The translations under genes and the position numbers were made by a program. A stretch of 64,000 nucleotides of DNA from Sphaerulina vaccinii (lineage: Eukaryota > Ascomycota > Dothideomycetes > Mycosphaerellales > Mycosphaerellaceae), in assembly GCA_022570795.1 (NCBI GenBank), contig JAKUDP010000023.1, positions 1 through 64,000 on the forward strand. The letters run 5' to 3'. The stretch's first letter is position 1; every line of letters begins with the position of its first letter. Shown piece after piece: positions 37,651-48,939 of the stretch. Below the pieces are notes generated by a model. The model was not told the origin of the DNA, did no database searches, and was given only the letters and a program-made list of their open reading frames with translations.

Positions 37651-40600
37651 ATTTAGAGAGGTCTCTTCTAGTAGATCGATCCGAGATTTCTTAGCTTTCG
37701 AAGACCTATAAGAAATAAAGTAATTCCTATCTATAGAGGATTTAATAAATTAGTATTTCTAAAATATAGAAGTTATAAGCTACTTATAGCTTAACTAGTC
37801 CTTATTAGCTAAGAAAACCTAGTATATATTATAATTCTTCGAACTCGATTACTATAATATACTATACTTGCTTTAGAAGAATATATAAACTATATAATTA
37901 GATATATACCTAATAACTATAGTAGATATATAGGTACTCTCGGCTACTTTAATAGTAAAGAAAATACCTCGAAAGTTTCCTAGCTATACTAACCTCTATT
38001 AATAGATATAGATCCTAAAGTAGATTAAAAATAAAGTATAGTATCTAAAAGTCTAGTATAAAGTAGCCTATATACGCTAACAAGCTTAATTAGGTAGTAG
38101 TAGAGTAGAGGAGTTAGGAAATAGACTTCTCTAATAATAGTTCTAAGTTAGTACTAGGCAAAGTAGAGTTACCTCGATTTGGAAATATATTATTACTTCT
38201 AGGTATAGCTATAGTAGATTGTAGCTAAAAGCTAAAGCTAAAGCTAAACTATAAAGAAGCGAATTAATTAATTAAACCTATTCGGCTAATAGCTTTCTTA
38301 TATACTAAATTAATAATAATAGAATATTATAAGTACTATACTCTACTAGAATCTAACCTAGATATATTTACCGACCTAATCTATTACCTCTATAATATTC
38401 TAAACCTCGAATTCTAGAACGTCCTATTTTTAGATAACTATACCCTTCTACTATAGTCGATACTCGTAGTTGTTCTTATCCTCCTAACCTCGAGAGAATT
38501 TAAGTAATAAAAGATACTTAAAGAAATAGAATAATAAGAGTATTAAGTCTATATATAGTAGAATAACCTAAAGTAGTTTAAATAAATAATTAATAATACT
38601 TATAGCTTTTATACTATTCTATATACTATCTATAATAGCGAAGCGGCTTAATTAATTAGTATATTTTATTACTATATAATAGGTCGATATACTAATAATA
38701 GTAGAGAAATACTCTATTCTAGATAGTATATTTAAAGATTATAATAGTAGAAACCTAGATAGATATATATATATAATAGAAGGCTTAGTAGAGATTAAAA
38801 AAGCCTACCTATAAGTATCTATTAAATCTCAAAGTACTATACCTAAGTATATAGAAGACGAAGTAGACTTTTACTATATTTACTTAGTTTATTTCGATAG
38901 ATATCTATTCGAGCTAGATAGTAATTATATAGGTCTATAGAATAGAGGGTTATCTAATAGTAATAGGTTTTGTCGAGACGTACTTAAAGTAGTTAATAAT
39001 TATATCTAGATAGAGCCTAATAATATAAGATTTAATATTCTAGCGCTAGTTTGCAAAGTCTAATACTACTATCTAATATAACTTCTATATATAGCTATAA
39101 CGCGAATATATAAATAGGATTACAATCTTTCTATTTTATTATTATAAATATACTATACCTCTATATATAGTAAAGCAAAGTGTCGGGCTATAATCCTTCG
39201 AAACTTATAATATATACCTTTTTTAATTATCGAACTATATAACTTTACGAGCCGAGTAGAATATAACTAGTTTATATACTTTCTATACCCGATAGAACTA
39301 TATAAATAGTATACTTAGGATATACTTATACTACTTCTAATAACTATAGTTCTTATAAAGTAGGCGAAGTAGATAATAAAATATTAGAGAACCGAGATCT
39401 AGAACTAGCTTGTTTTAGCCTCTAATATTCCTATTTCTAGAGTAGCCCTCTTTAGTATAGTAAAAACTTAGAAAAGTAGGGTAAAATACTAACTTGCCTT
39501 TTTATTTCTAAGAGGAGCTAACTTGTTATAGTATATACTAGGCTTATTTGGAAGTTCTTATACCTAAGAGCCTATCTACTATTTATTTAATTTCTATATT
39601 TAAGATTAAAAATTAGCCTTTATATAAAATAGTATATTTCTATTCTAATTAGCTCTAAGCTCGATATTAATATAGATGTAGCTAGTAGGGATAATAGATA
39701 CTAATATTAATAGTATAACTTATAAAAAGTTCTTATTTAAAATAAAAAATAATTATAGTAAGATAGAAGAAAAGTATTATAATTATATTAATATTACTAG
39801 TTAATACTATATTAGTAAAATACTATACCTCCTTATTCTAGTTATTAACTACGGGATAGTAATAAAAGTTCTACTACTAGATAGTATCTATTTTATTAAG
39901 CTAGTTTATATAGAAAATAGCTATATAAATTTTTTAAAGATAATCTTACTTTCTTTTATAATACTATAGCTTTAAAAATCGGTATAAGTATAGATACTAC
40001 TAAGAGTAGCTATACCTATATAGAGAGCCTCTAGTCGGTCTTTCTTCTATCGACGTTTTATCTAGAACTATAACTATATCTCGAAAGTAGATTTTTCTAG
40101 TACTAAGTACTAAGAATAAGTAAGTCTAGGGTTAGTTAATTATAGATATAGAGTTAATTAACTATTTAAGTCTACTATTATATATACTTAACTAAATTAT
40201 TTATAAGTTATAAATTATAATATATATAAACTAGCTAACTAGCGTCTTATATCTAGATTACTATACTAAATAATACTATTTTCTAAAATATAGAATCTTT
40301 TTCTTCTATAGTAGGCTAGATCGAACTAGGTAAGAATATTATAAATTATACTAATATAATTTAACCTAGATTTATATAGATACTATTTAAGCTTTATTTT
40401 ATTAGTATAAAAAGAATATTAGTTAATTTTACTTCGATTTCGGATATAATTAAGGCGAGGTAGTAACCTATTTATCGATACTAATCTATATCTATTCGAA
40501 TATCTTTTAAACTTTTCTTACTAATCTACTCTCCTAGTATTCTAGTCTCGCTTAACTAGGTTCGACTATCCTTTTTATATAGTTAAAAAAAAAGGATATT

Positions 40601-43600
40601 AATAGATAGTACTACTTATTTTTTATAGGTATTATAGAAGAGTATTAGAAAAGGAATTAGTATATATATTTATTTATAAGTAGTAAGAGAAAAGTTTAAG
40701 AAAAGTAGTATTTATAAATAATAATTATTTAAAATATCTATATCCTTACCTATATACTATATACTTTAGCTTAGCTCTAAATTTATATTTTAGCTTATAG
40801 TAGTAGTTTGTTCTTTAAAGTCTAGGTCGGCGATCTAGTAAGAAATTAGTAATATAAAAGACTCGGTTCTATAGTATAATATTAGTATTAGTATTAATAG
40901 CCGAATTTTCTTTTAGTAACTAAGGTATAAATATAAATATAAAAATATATATATCTCTTTTTACTTTATACTATTTTAATTTTTAACTCTCGATATACTA
41001 GACTAGTTTATTTATAGTATACTTTGTATTTTATATCTATACTAGCTTATTATATAACGCCGAAGCTACTATCTCTCTATCTAGAAAGAGGCTACTACTA
41101 TAATTAATCTATTATATTCTTAGAGCTTCTATATCTCTTTATATATTATAGAGTAGTAAGCGCTTTACTATTATCGAGGCTTAGCTTACTAATTTCTTTT
41201 ATATATATATCTACTATAACCTAATATATATAGTCTAGCTTAGCTTAAATATTAGTTAGTTATCGAGTATATATAACTTATCTCGCCTATACTACTAACT
41301 TATTATTACTCTAAACTATAAGCTCTAGTAAGAAATAAAGTTTTTACTTTCTTTCTATATTTTCTTCTTCTACTTAATAGTATTATTATTCTTTTTAACC
41401 TTTTTAGGCAAATCTAATAATAGATATATACTAGTATTATCTAGTATAAGAATCGCCTTCTTAAAAGCTTTTTTTTTAACTAACTAAAAGTTCTTATTCT
41501 TTTATAGTATCTTATTAAATACTATCTAGAGCTCTAGCTCTAGCTCTATTTATTAGCTACGAATTCGTCTTATTATATTAGTACTACGGGACTCTAACAA
41601 ATTCTTATTATACCTAATCTCTTCTATAATAGCTTTAGTTTTCTATTATAATTAGATAATTATTTTACTATAAATATTTTTATTAAGTACTTTTATAAAA
41701 GAGACTATACTAACTAAGAACTATTCTATCTAGCTTATAGTAATAGGTAGTCTATAGATAGCTATATAGTAAATTTATATAATATTAGCTAGAAAGATAG
41801 ATAGAGGCTTTTTAATAGTTACTACTACTTTATCTAATATTTTATCTTCGAGTCTAATAATAAGCTTCGGCTATATATTAAGCTCGATATATTCTATATA
41901 GCTCTAACTCTTCTCCTCTAGGATATATAGTATATTATTTAATATAAAAGTATAATAAGCTTTTTCGAGAATAGTTTAAAGCTTATTTATAAGTAAATAC
42001 TAAGTTCTTATTAGTAGATATATAGAATATAGTAAAGGTATATAGGTTGCGGTCGTAGATCGCGCCCTTTTACGAGCTATAGCTACTCTATAAATACCTA
42101 ACTTTAGTATCAATCTTAATATAATTTTATAAGGCTTATAGATATCTAATATACTTATTTAGGTATTAAAAATATACTTTTCTAAAATTATAGCTTTCCT
42201 AGTATATTTCTATAGCTCTTCTTAGACTAATTTCTTCCGCTTCGGCTACTTCCTATCTAGAAATAGTATAGGCCGCGCTCTAAGTAGGGGATATATTAAA
42301 TAGTTTTAGAAAATATAGTTTAGCTTTTAATATTAACTAAAATATATTATCCTCTAATAGGCGCTTTACTATATTAGAAATATTATTAATATTATACTTC
42401 TAGACTAATATAATAAGCTTAATAGAGTTTTGCGCCCGAATCTTTTCTTATATCTTTTTCAAAGCTCGAAGCTAGAGATTACCTTCGATAAATATATTAT
42501 ATAATATAAAGTATATAGATCTTTCGTCTAGTAGAGTTGCAGCTATCTAAGTAGGAGGTAAGAAGTAGTAAAAACCTTATAGATCTTAAGTTAGGCTAAT
42601 ACTAGAAGATATTAATTATATAGTAAAGATTACAAGTTCTAGATAGTATAGCGCTAATTAGTATATATAGTCTACCTATACTATATCTTAGAGCTTCTAT
42701 AAGGTCTAATACGAATCTAGACTAGTACCGAGGGTAACTACCTATAGAACTAGTCTATACCTATAGGTTATATAACTAAGCAGCTCCTCTTATTATATAA
42801 GGTAAGTAGACTACTAATAAGTTCTTATACTAATAAAAATATTATTATAGTTTAATCTCTACTACTATATATAAATTAGAGAGTAGGTTATATATATACT
42901 TATAGCTTGTTCTTCTCTATACTACTAATATACTCTAGTCTATTAACCTTTTCGAGCTAGAGACTAAGAGATTAAGATAGTAATAGCGTCTACTCGAAAA
43001 GATAACTTTATTATTTTTACTATTAGTAGGTATATCTAGCTTCTCGCTCTTTTTATTATATTATATTTTAGAAGTACCTTCTTAGAACTTTTCTAGTACG
43101 AGTATTAATTAATAAATATCGAGAATAAGGTTTCTATTAAAATAATTTAGTAAGGCTAGAAAAATATAAATATAGTACCTATACTTACCTAGTACTTATA
43201 CTAATTTCCTACTAGTAGACTTACTATAAACCGACTAAGCTAGGTAGTATTCTATATATATAAGCTAGATAGTAGCTAGGCGTATTTCTATCTTAATTAT
43301 CTAGTATCTAAAGTAGATCTCGCTAGTAGCTAGTTAATAGAATATAAGGTATTTAACCTAGTCTTTAGTATATAGCTATATATTTTAATATCTCTATATT
43401 CTATATATAATTGTAGCTACTATAGTAAATTATATACTTAGTATATATAATTTATAGTCCTTACTTACTACTAGTTCGAGATATTATTCGAGGTAGTTAT
43501 AGTAAGAATATTAGATAAGGGGTTATAAAGCAAAACCTATATAATATAAGTATAGCTACTTATATTCTATACTATTACTAGTACTACTTAATCTTATAGA

Positions 43601-44870
43601 GGTCGATAAGCTAAGCTATATTACTAAGTAATATTTCTTACTATACGATACTACTACTACTACTAATAATAGTACTAGTAGGTAGCTCGGCCCCTAAATA
43701 TTAAAATATATACTATTCTCTATAGTATAGTATAGTATACTTATCTTCTACTACTTTATACTTATACTACTACTCGGCCTAAAACTAGAGATTTATATAT
43801 CTAGTATAATAGTAGTAGCTATATTAGAGCTTGTTTTACTACTATATATAGTCTTTTAGTTTAGGACTATTAATAGCCTAAGTAATAAGAAGATTATAAA
43901 GGCTTTCTTTAAATATTTTAGACTTACTAGTAATTAATACTATTTCTACTAGCAACCTCGAGAGTATAAATATATCTATATTATTATTAATATTTATTAT
44001 AGAGTAGATAGTATATTAGATTTCTAGTATATACTATACTATATTTATAGGATTTTCTAAAGTAATAGTAATAAAATAGTATAAGATAAGAATATTTAAA
44101 TATTATACCTACTTTTACTAATTAGTATATTAGATACCTTATCGATATAGGTAGCAAGATAGTAGACTAGGCTAGAGATTCTATAAGAATCTATTACTAG
44201 TATATATAGTAGTATCTATAATAAGCTAAGACTCTTTATAAATATAACTATCTCTACCTACTTTCTAATAGGACTTAATACTTACTAGTTATCTTTAGTT
44301 ATTAATACTTAGTATATAAGGTACTTAGCTATTTTAGAGTTCGAGTAAAGTAAAGTATATCGAATATTAAGAAGTAAGAGTTATAGATAATAGTATCTTA
44401 GAGAGTATATATTATAGCTATTTATATTAAATACTATTAATATCGAGAAAGTATAGAGGTTAAAAAGCGCCTTTATAGGTATACTATCTATCCTACTAGC
44501 GCGAGAAGAGGGCGCTATAGTATAAGCTATATTATAAAAATAATAAAAATAATAGATCTTATCTATAACTTTTATTTCTTATACTTTAGAGCTATAAGCA
44601 ATCTCCTAAATAACTACTTATAACGAAATTGCAGAATAGTAGGTCTATAAGTCTAATAAGAGCTTATAGTCCTTCTATACTTTAATAAGATATAGCTTTC
44701 TAGCCTATAGCTATATAAATACTTAAAGTACTACTACCGGAGTACTTGTAGAAGAGAAGGGCTATAATATTATTTTTAGGTATCCTGTTTATACTATACC
44801 CGCCCTATGTAGCAAGCTAGATAATAGTACTAGTATGTTCTTAATAAACTAAGAATAATAGACCTCGAGT
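37651..44870. other. RIP-mutated DNA, unassigned, about 7.2 kb
   Basis: AT-rich DNA with very few CpA or TpG sites. Coding-like frames exist on the plus strand (for example near 38330-38400, with LLESNLDIFTDLIYYLYNIL) and on the minus strand near 41500-42070, but none could be placed in a family. A slightly less mutated patch, cggtcgtagatcgcgccc, occurs near 42053. The area contains the RIP-mutated partner of 13155-13260 at 39950-40056. Several old repeats probably overlap here. Confidence 0.45.
39950..40056. repeat. RIP-mutated copy of the sequence at 13155-13260
   Basis: It aligns over about 106 bp to the unmutated copy, with CpA and TpG positions consistently turned to TpA. The pair shows directly what RIP did. 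Similarity ends near ttctatcgacg, which may be the end of the repeat. Confidence 0.8.
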
Positions 44871-44887
44871 ATCTACTCTATAAGCCG

Positions 44888-46105
44888 CTATAAAGCCGCG
44901 AACACCTGGTAGACGCCACGGATTGTAGTAGTATTACCAATAGTGACTTGCGCCCATCTCACTGCTAAGTCAAGGCGAATCTCGAAATAGCTGAAATACC
45001 ATTTACCTCCCTGCACGAGAAGCAAAGGCAGCGCGGGAATTTCCACGTCTGGATGGCCTGCCTTGTGTAATAGTTCCCGCAGAGACCTGGCATGTGCAAG
45101 TGCCCAGATGCTGAGCTGAAGGCCAGCCTCTTGACCGTGCTCGCCCTCCAACTTGGTTTCGACGCTCACAGCTGGCGGTGAATAGCATAAAGGCTGGTAG
45201 GTTGAGTGTGAAAGTGTTTCAAAGCCGCGATGGGACAAGGTGGCCACTACCGAGTCGTGAAGGACAAAGGTGATCGCAAAGTCGGCTTTGCGAGACAAGC
45301 CTGTCTTGTCGTTCTGTATGGCCGCTGTGGTGATATTCTCGCATCGCACCTCCTTCTGTTGGGTGGAACGTTCACATGCCTCGCCTAGCAATGGAAAGTG
45401 CACATTGCAGTTCCACGCCGCTTCAGACCGACCTAGTCTTATGTTCTGTACCGTACATTCCACGATTTTTTGTGCAAAACTCCTGCCTGGTATGCTACCA
45501 TATTCTGTCCGAGTGGACGAGATGACGCCTCCCCAATCATCCGCATTGCCCTCATCTGCTACTTGAGATTGCAGCTCGTGGGCGCTTTCCTTGGGTATGA
45601 TGCCTCGACCCTGTTCGATACTACGCATAGTTCTTGTAAGTGCTCGAAGAGGCTCGGGCATGTTGTTCGGCATTCCGATGATCTCTTGACGGACAGGGTA
45701 CAGTAGCATCGTAAGCTGGGCGAGTCCTTTGCTTGGGCTTAAGCTTCGCTTCCTCTTCGACGACATTTGCGACTCGGCTGTGGCTTGAGAAGACCGAGAG
45801 GTGGAACTGTAGCTGAATGTGGTGGAGTGGTCATCGTGATCAGAAAGCTTAGGACTTCGTAATTGGAGAGCGTACGAGGATAGTAACTGCTGAGGAGGTC
45901 GAGGCGTCTCTTGGCACATCTCGTCTCCTTCGAGAAGAGTCTCCTTTGCACGGTCCTGCCTTCGTGCTCGCTTTGTTGGTGTTAAGGTATTCGCGTCCAT
46001 CTCGCCAAGTGGGAATCGTCGCTTGCGGGAGTGCGTGTCTTCTAGCCGTTGGGACAGTAGCGGCGACGCCTGGACCTCCTGTAGCCACTTTGCGATTGCT
46101 GCCAT
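44888..46105 (-). CDS. PD-(D/E)XK nuclease-like domain protein, C-terminus cut by RIP-type stops
   Basis: 405 codons from ATG 46105. The N-terminus (MAAIAKWLQEV) and the basic PTKRARR stretch (residues 43-49) resemble the fungal PD-(D/E)XK nuclease-like family, in which a low-complexity Ser-rich linker precedes the domain. Likely catalytic residues are Asp 275 (SRKADFAITF) and Glu 316/Lys 318 (AVSVETKLEG), followed by GLQLSIWALAHAR and LLLVQGGKWYFSYFE. Roles of this family are not established; the KRAR stretch could direct it to the nucleus. The frame stops at 44888, inside the RIP boundary. Beyond the stop the same frame goes on as RLIE, TAG, ILEVYYS, TAG, FIKNI, with stops where the family has Trp or Gln. 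The present protein therefore probably lacks its last 20-40 residues. Activity is uncertain. Confidence 0.75.
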   Translation of the reverse strand: MAAIAKWLQEVQASPLLSQRLEDTHSRKRRFPLGEMDANTLTPTKRARRQDRAKETLLEGDEMCQETPRPPQQLLSSYALQLRSPKLSDHDDHSTTFSYSSTSRSSQATAESQMSSKRKRSLSPSKGLAQLTMLLYPVRQEIIGMPNNMPEPLRALTRTMRSIEQGRGIIPKESAHELQSQVADEGNADDWGGVISSTRTEYGSIPGRSFAQKIVECTVQNIRLGRSEAAWNCNVHFPLLGEACERSTQQKEVRCENITTAAIQNDKTGLSRKADFAITFVLHDSVVATLSHRGFETLSHSTYQPLCYSPPAVSVETKLEGEHGQEAGLQLSIWALAHARSLRELLHKAGHPDVEIPALPLLLVQGGKWYFSYFEIRLDLAVRWAQVTIGNTTTIRGVYQVFAAL

Positions 46106-47057
46106 CTAAGGGTGTAATAGGATGTGCGACATAGACGGAGGATGCTTGCGCATTCGAGGTTGTCATAACAGCGATACACGTTGAGCGAGCGTTAACGGGT
46201 GAATTTCCTTGTAGAGCTCTCCCGGTTGCCTAGTGAAACGAGATGTTTGCGGGGTTAGCACCTTGGCATACAGCCAGCTGACCCAGAGCAACACCCGTCA
46301 ATCGACTGACCTCCGTGATCGTCATTGCGTAATCTTATAATCATCAGCTGGAGCTCATCGCGTGCTTTTGTGGTGAATAAGAATACTGTTCGCTTCTCCA
46401 CGTCCAACTTGCGACTGTCGCGGTCTGCTTACACGCAATATGCAGAGTAAGCCATTTCAAACCAGTCGGGCTTCGTGAAGATGTAAGAGCACGCGGAGTC
46501 TCGGGACTTCTGCCAAGACCATTCCACTCACGGTACAGGAGGGTGGAATGGTCTTGGCGAGGTGCCCACAAGGCCCTGCACGACCTCACGACTTGCCGTT
46601 TTCTGCGCAGCACAAGTGAGCATGACAGGAGTAGAGCGCACAGAACTGCAGCTCTCCTCGGCTGGCTTGTCTAGCATTACGTATGGCCCTTTTCATTCAC
46701 TTTGGCACGGGAAGTATGTTGGTGCATAGAAATGCACGACTGCTGATAAATGTCTCGTAGATGCACTAAGCTTGACCCAGGACTTTGATCTTTCGCGAAG
46801 AGATCTCGACAGGGAATCTTACTCGACTCCAAGACTCCAAGCGTACGTGAGCTAAAGGTATCATATGTGCGTCGACGAAATCGAACTCTCCACAAAATCG
46901 CTCCTTAGAGCTGTAGCAACAAGGGTGGTAAGACGTAGTACTCGCAAGTACAGGTAAGGGTGGGCCGTGACTGATAGCTATAGAGAAAATGCTCTCTAGG
47001 CAGAAGTAGAAGGGCAGCTGCATCAGACTGCGATAAACAGGTGTGATTTTCTTTACC
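46106..47057. other. Intergenic region with a perfect hairpin
   Basis: About 950 bp between the nuclease-like gene and the phosphotransferase relic. It holds only short frames. It must contain the nuclease-like gene's promoter. The notable element is the 16-bp inverted repeat at 46512-46558. Confidence 0.5.
46512..46558. repeat. Perfect inverted repeat, 16-bp arms
   Basis: GCCAAGACCATTCCAC at 46512-46527 is the exact reverse complement of 46543-46558, with a 15-base loop. The arms contain CpA and TpG and are not mutated. It could be a regulatory palindrome, a transcript hairpin, or the footprint of a small inverted duplication. Confidence 0.93.
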
Positions 47058-48075
47058 TCAGATATTGTACTCAATACCTGGAACCTCCTCTTCGCCAGTA
47101 GTTATTCGTGCCTCCCACTCCTTTGTCGCAACCAGGAGTGAATGGTAACGCTCCAAGTCATGTGTCTTGGATTGAACGAATTTCTTAATGTCATCTTCGG
47201 GTATCATTTGAGCAAGCTCATCAAAATCCGTTACCGCTACTCGAAGCTTTTGGAATGGCATAAGTGTAGGGCCATTGAAGCTATCCCGCAAAATGTAATA
47301 GAACCACATCGAGCCGTCTTGTTGGCGCCGTCGCAGGAGACTTGAAGGTCGCTTCCCTTTGGAAATGTGCTTTCCTAAAATGGCTTCCTCCTGTTCCTCA
47401 ACCATCTTGAGGTAAATTTCGAAGTAGTTGTTGTATCTCGTCAGCTTTCCTTCTATCTCACCAGTCCATGCGTTGGGGGCTTCAAAAACTAGCCAACGGG
47501 GTGGAGACCAGAATAGCTTCTCAGGTCCTGCGTATGACCACTCCCAGTCGTGCACGAGAACGATCTGAAGTTCTTCTGCATTGTTGACAATCATATTGGC
47601 AGGTCCAAAATCATCACAGATCATCTTGAAGGGGCCATGACCGGTTTTAGGCGATACAAATCGAGAAACAAGAGTCTTCTTCATCACATTCCAGTAAATG
47701 TACTTCTTCCTCGCATCCTGTTCGTCGTCTACCGAAGTAGGCTGTGCTCTGAGATGTTGTAGGTCTTGGTCGGCCAAATAAGTGAAATAGTCGGAAGTGG
47801 ATGAAAAGCTCGTAGTCGGTAGGCCTAGTGCAACATTCGCGAATTAGCTACAATTTCAACAAGCATGGATTGAAATGATAGTACGTACAGAGTGCGTTGA
47901 TTCCCCCAACTTGAAGGATATCGTGTGCCTTCAACGTGAGAGGTCTGGATTCTGTCGATGCTGCATAGCTGTCATCTAGGACCGGAGACTCTATAGACAT
48001 GTTTCCGATGCGGGCGAAGTCAGGCTTCGAAAGTTGCAATACGATGCGGGCAACTTGTCTAAAGAGCGTCTACTG
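47058..48075 (-). pseudogene. 5'-truncated aminoglycoside-phosphotransferase-like gene
   Basis: Two coding segments, about 48075-47889 and 47824-47058, join across a 64-nt intron (47825-47888; donor GTACGT, branch GCTAAT, acceptor CACTAG). The left part contains RQVARIVLQLSKPDFARIGN and SRPLTLKAHDILQVGG. The second exon contains YIYWNVMKKTLVSRFVSP, the Brenner-like loop MICDDFGPANMIVNN, and the metal-site segment VLVHDWEWSYAGP followed by LFWSPPRWLVFEAP. These match the fungal APH/choline-kinase-like phosphotransferase family, in which the residue before DWEW is usually Ile rather than His. The N-terminal ATP-binding lobe is missing: the frame meets a TAG upstream and abuts the CK1-like relic. 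Fungal members are numerous and their substrates are mostly unknown. With no start and half a fold it is unlikely to be active alone. Confidence 0.75.
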
Positions 48076-48939
48076 CCCAATCGACTTCAACCCTCAAAGT
48101 AGCCTTCTTCTCTATGACTAGGCGCTCTTTCTCTTGTCTACCGCGCGCTTGCGAGCCTTGCCACGGGAGCTTGCCTTGCATGAAATATATTATTATATAC
48201 CCGAGTGATTCGAGATCATCTCTGGGGGACTGTGCTAAACCGAGTGTCAGTGCCATTCTCTCCATTAAACAACATGCGTACGCACCACGTCCTTCGTGTC
48301 CTCTAACGCTTGCGAATCGCGTCGTGCCGACCAGGCGAGGATGCCGTGGTACGAGGTCATTAGCATCATTGCAGATCCCTATGAAGTCATCCACAAGGCC
48401 AAAATCTGTGACATAGATTATGTTGCTATTCGTCCCCCTGCCAGCTAAGAAGTTCTGAGATTTGACGTCCCGATAAACAGCATTTCTCGAATGGAGCTCT
48501 TCCAGCCTGACGAAAAGCTGGTCTGCAAGCATAAGCACCGTCTTCAGCGAAGGGAGACGGTCGCAGAACTCGGGGAGGTCCTCGAGGCTGGGTCCAAGTA
48601 TTTCGAAGACCATGACTCTGTAATTATTATGCCAGCCATACCAGTACAGCTCCGGGGACCCCGCGAGGCCTTGGAATTCCTAATATCTCTCTGCTTCGCC
48701 CTCCAATATTGACGGCGCGAGTGACTTATGTTCCAACTTTAGTGCTACTTCTTCCCCATTGTCGAAGTCTCGCCCTGAAAGAAGTCAGAGGCGTCGTCCA
48801 TAGGGCCGCAGCTCTTCGCCAAAGGAACGCTGTGCTCACCCAGGTATACGGCTCCATGGCCACCCTCACCGAGCTTCCTGATCAGTGAGTGCTTTCCATT
48901 TATTGGTCTCTCCTGCACCTTCTTAATGAAGACGTCCAT
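48059..48939 (-). pseudogene. Casein-kinase-1-like protein kinase relic
   Basis: Exons 48939-48840, 48774-48286 and 48234-48059, with introns of 65 nt (GTGAGC..TTTCAG) and 51 nt (GTGCGT..TTTAG, branch CTGAC). ATG 48939 gives MDVFIKKVQERPINGK. The kinase features are: Gly loop KLGEGGHGAVYLG (24-29), VALKLEHKSLAPSIL with Lys 46, MVFEILGPSLEDL, the catalytic loop as VYRDVKSQNFL, VTDFGLVDD, and the CK1 signature SPRDDLESLGY then LPWQG. The CK1 family phosphorylates Ser/Thr. Codon 65 is TAG (48680-48682), where relatives have Lys or Gln before EFQGLAG; CAG-to-TAG is a RIP-type change. HRD has become YRD, which CAC-to-TAC would also explain. After IEKKATLRVEV the kinase C-lobe is lost and sequence passes into the APH-like relic in another frame. 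An undetected splice variant is unlikely to rescue codon 65. Confidence 0.8.

Noticed and set aside
42040..42080. Less mutated cggtcgtagatcgcgccc patch considered as a functional site
   Set aside because: It has few CpA/TpG sites to lose, so its survival is expected; no structure around it was found.
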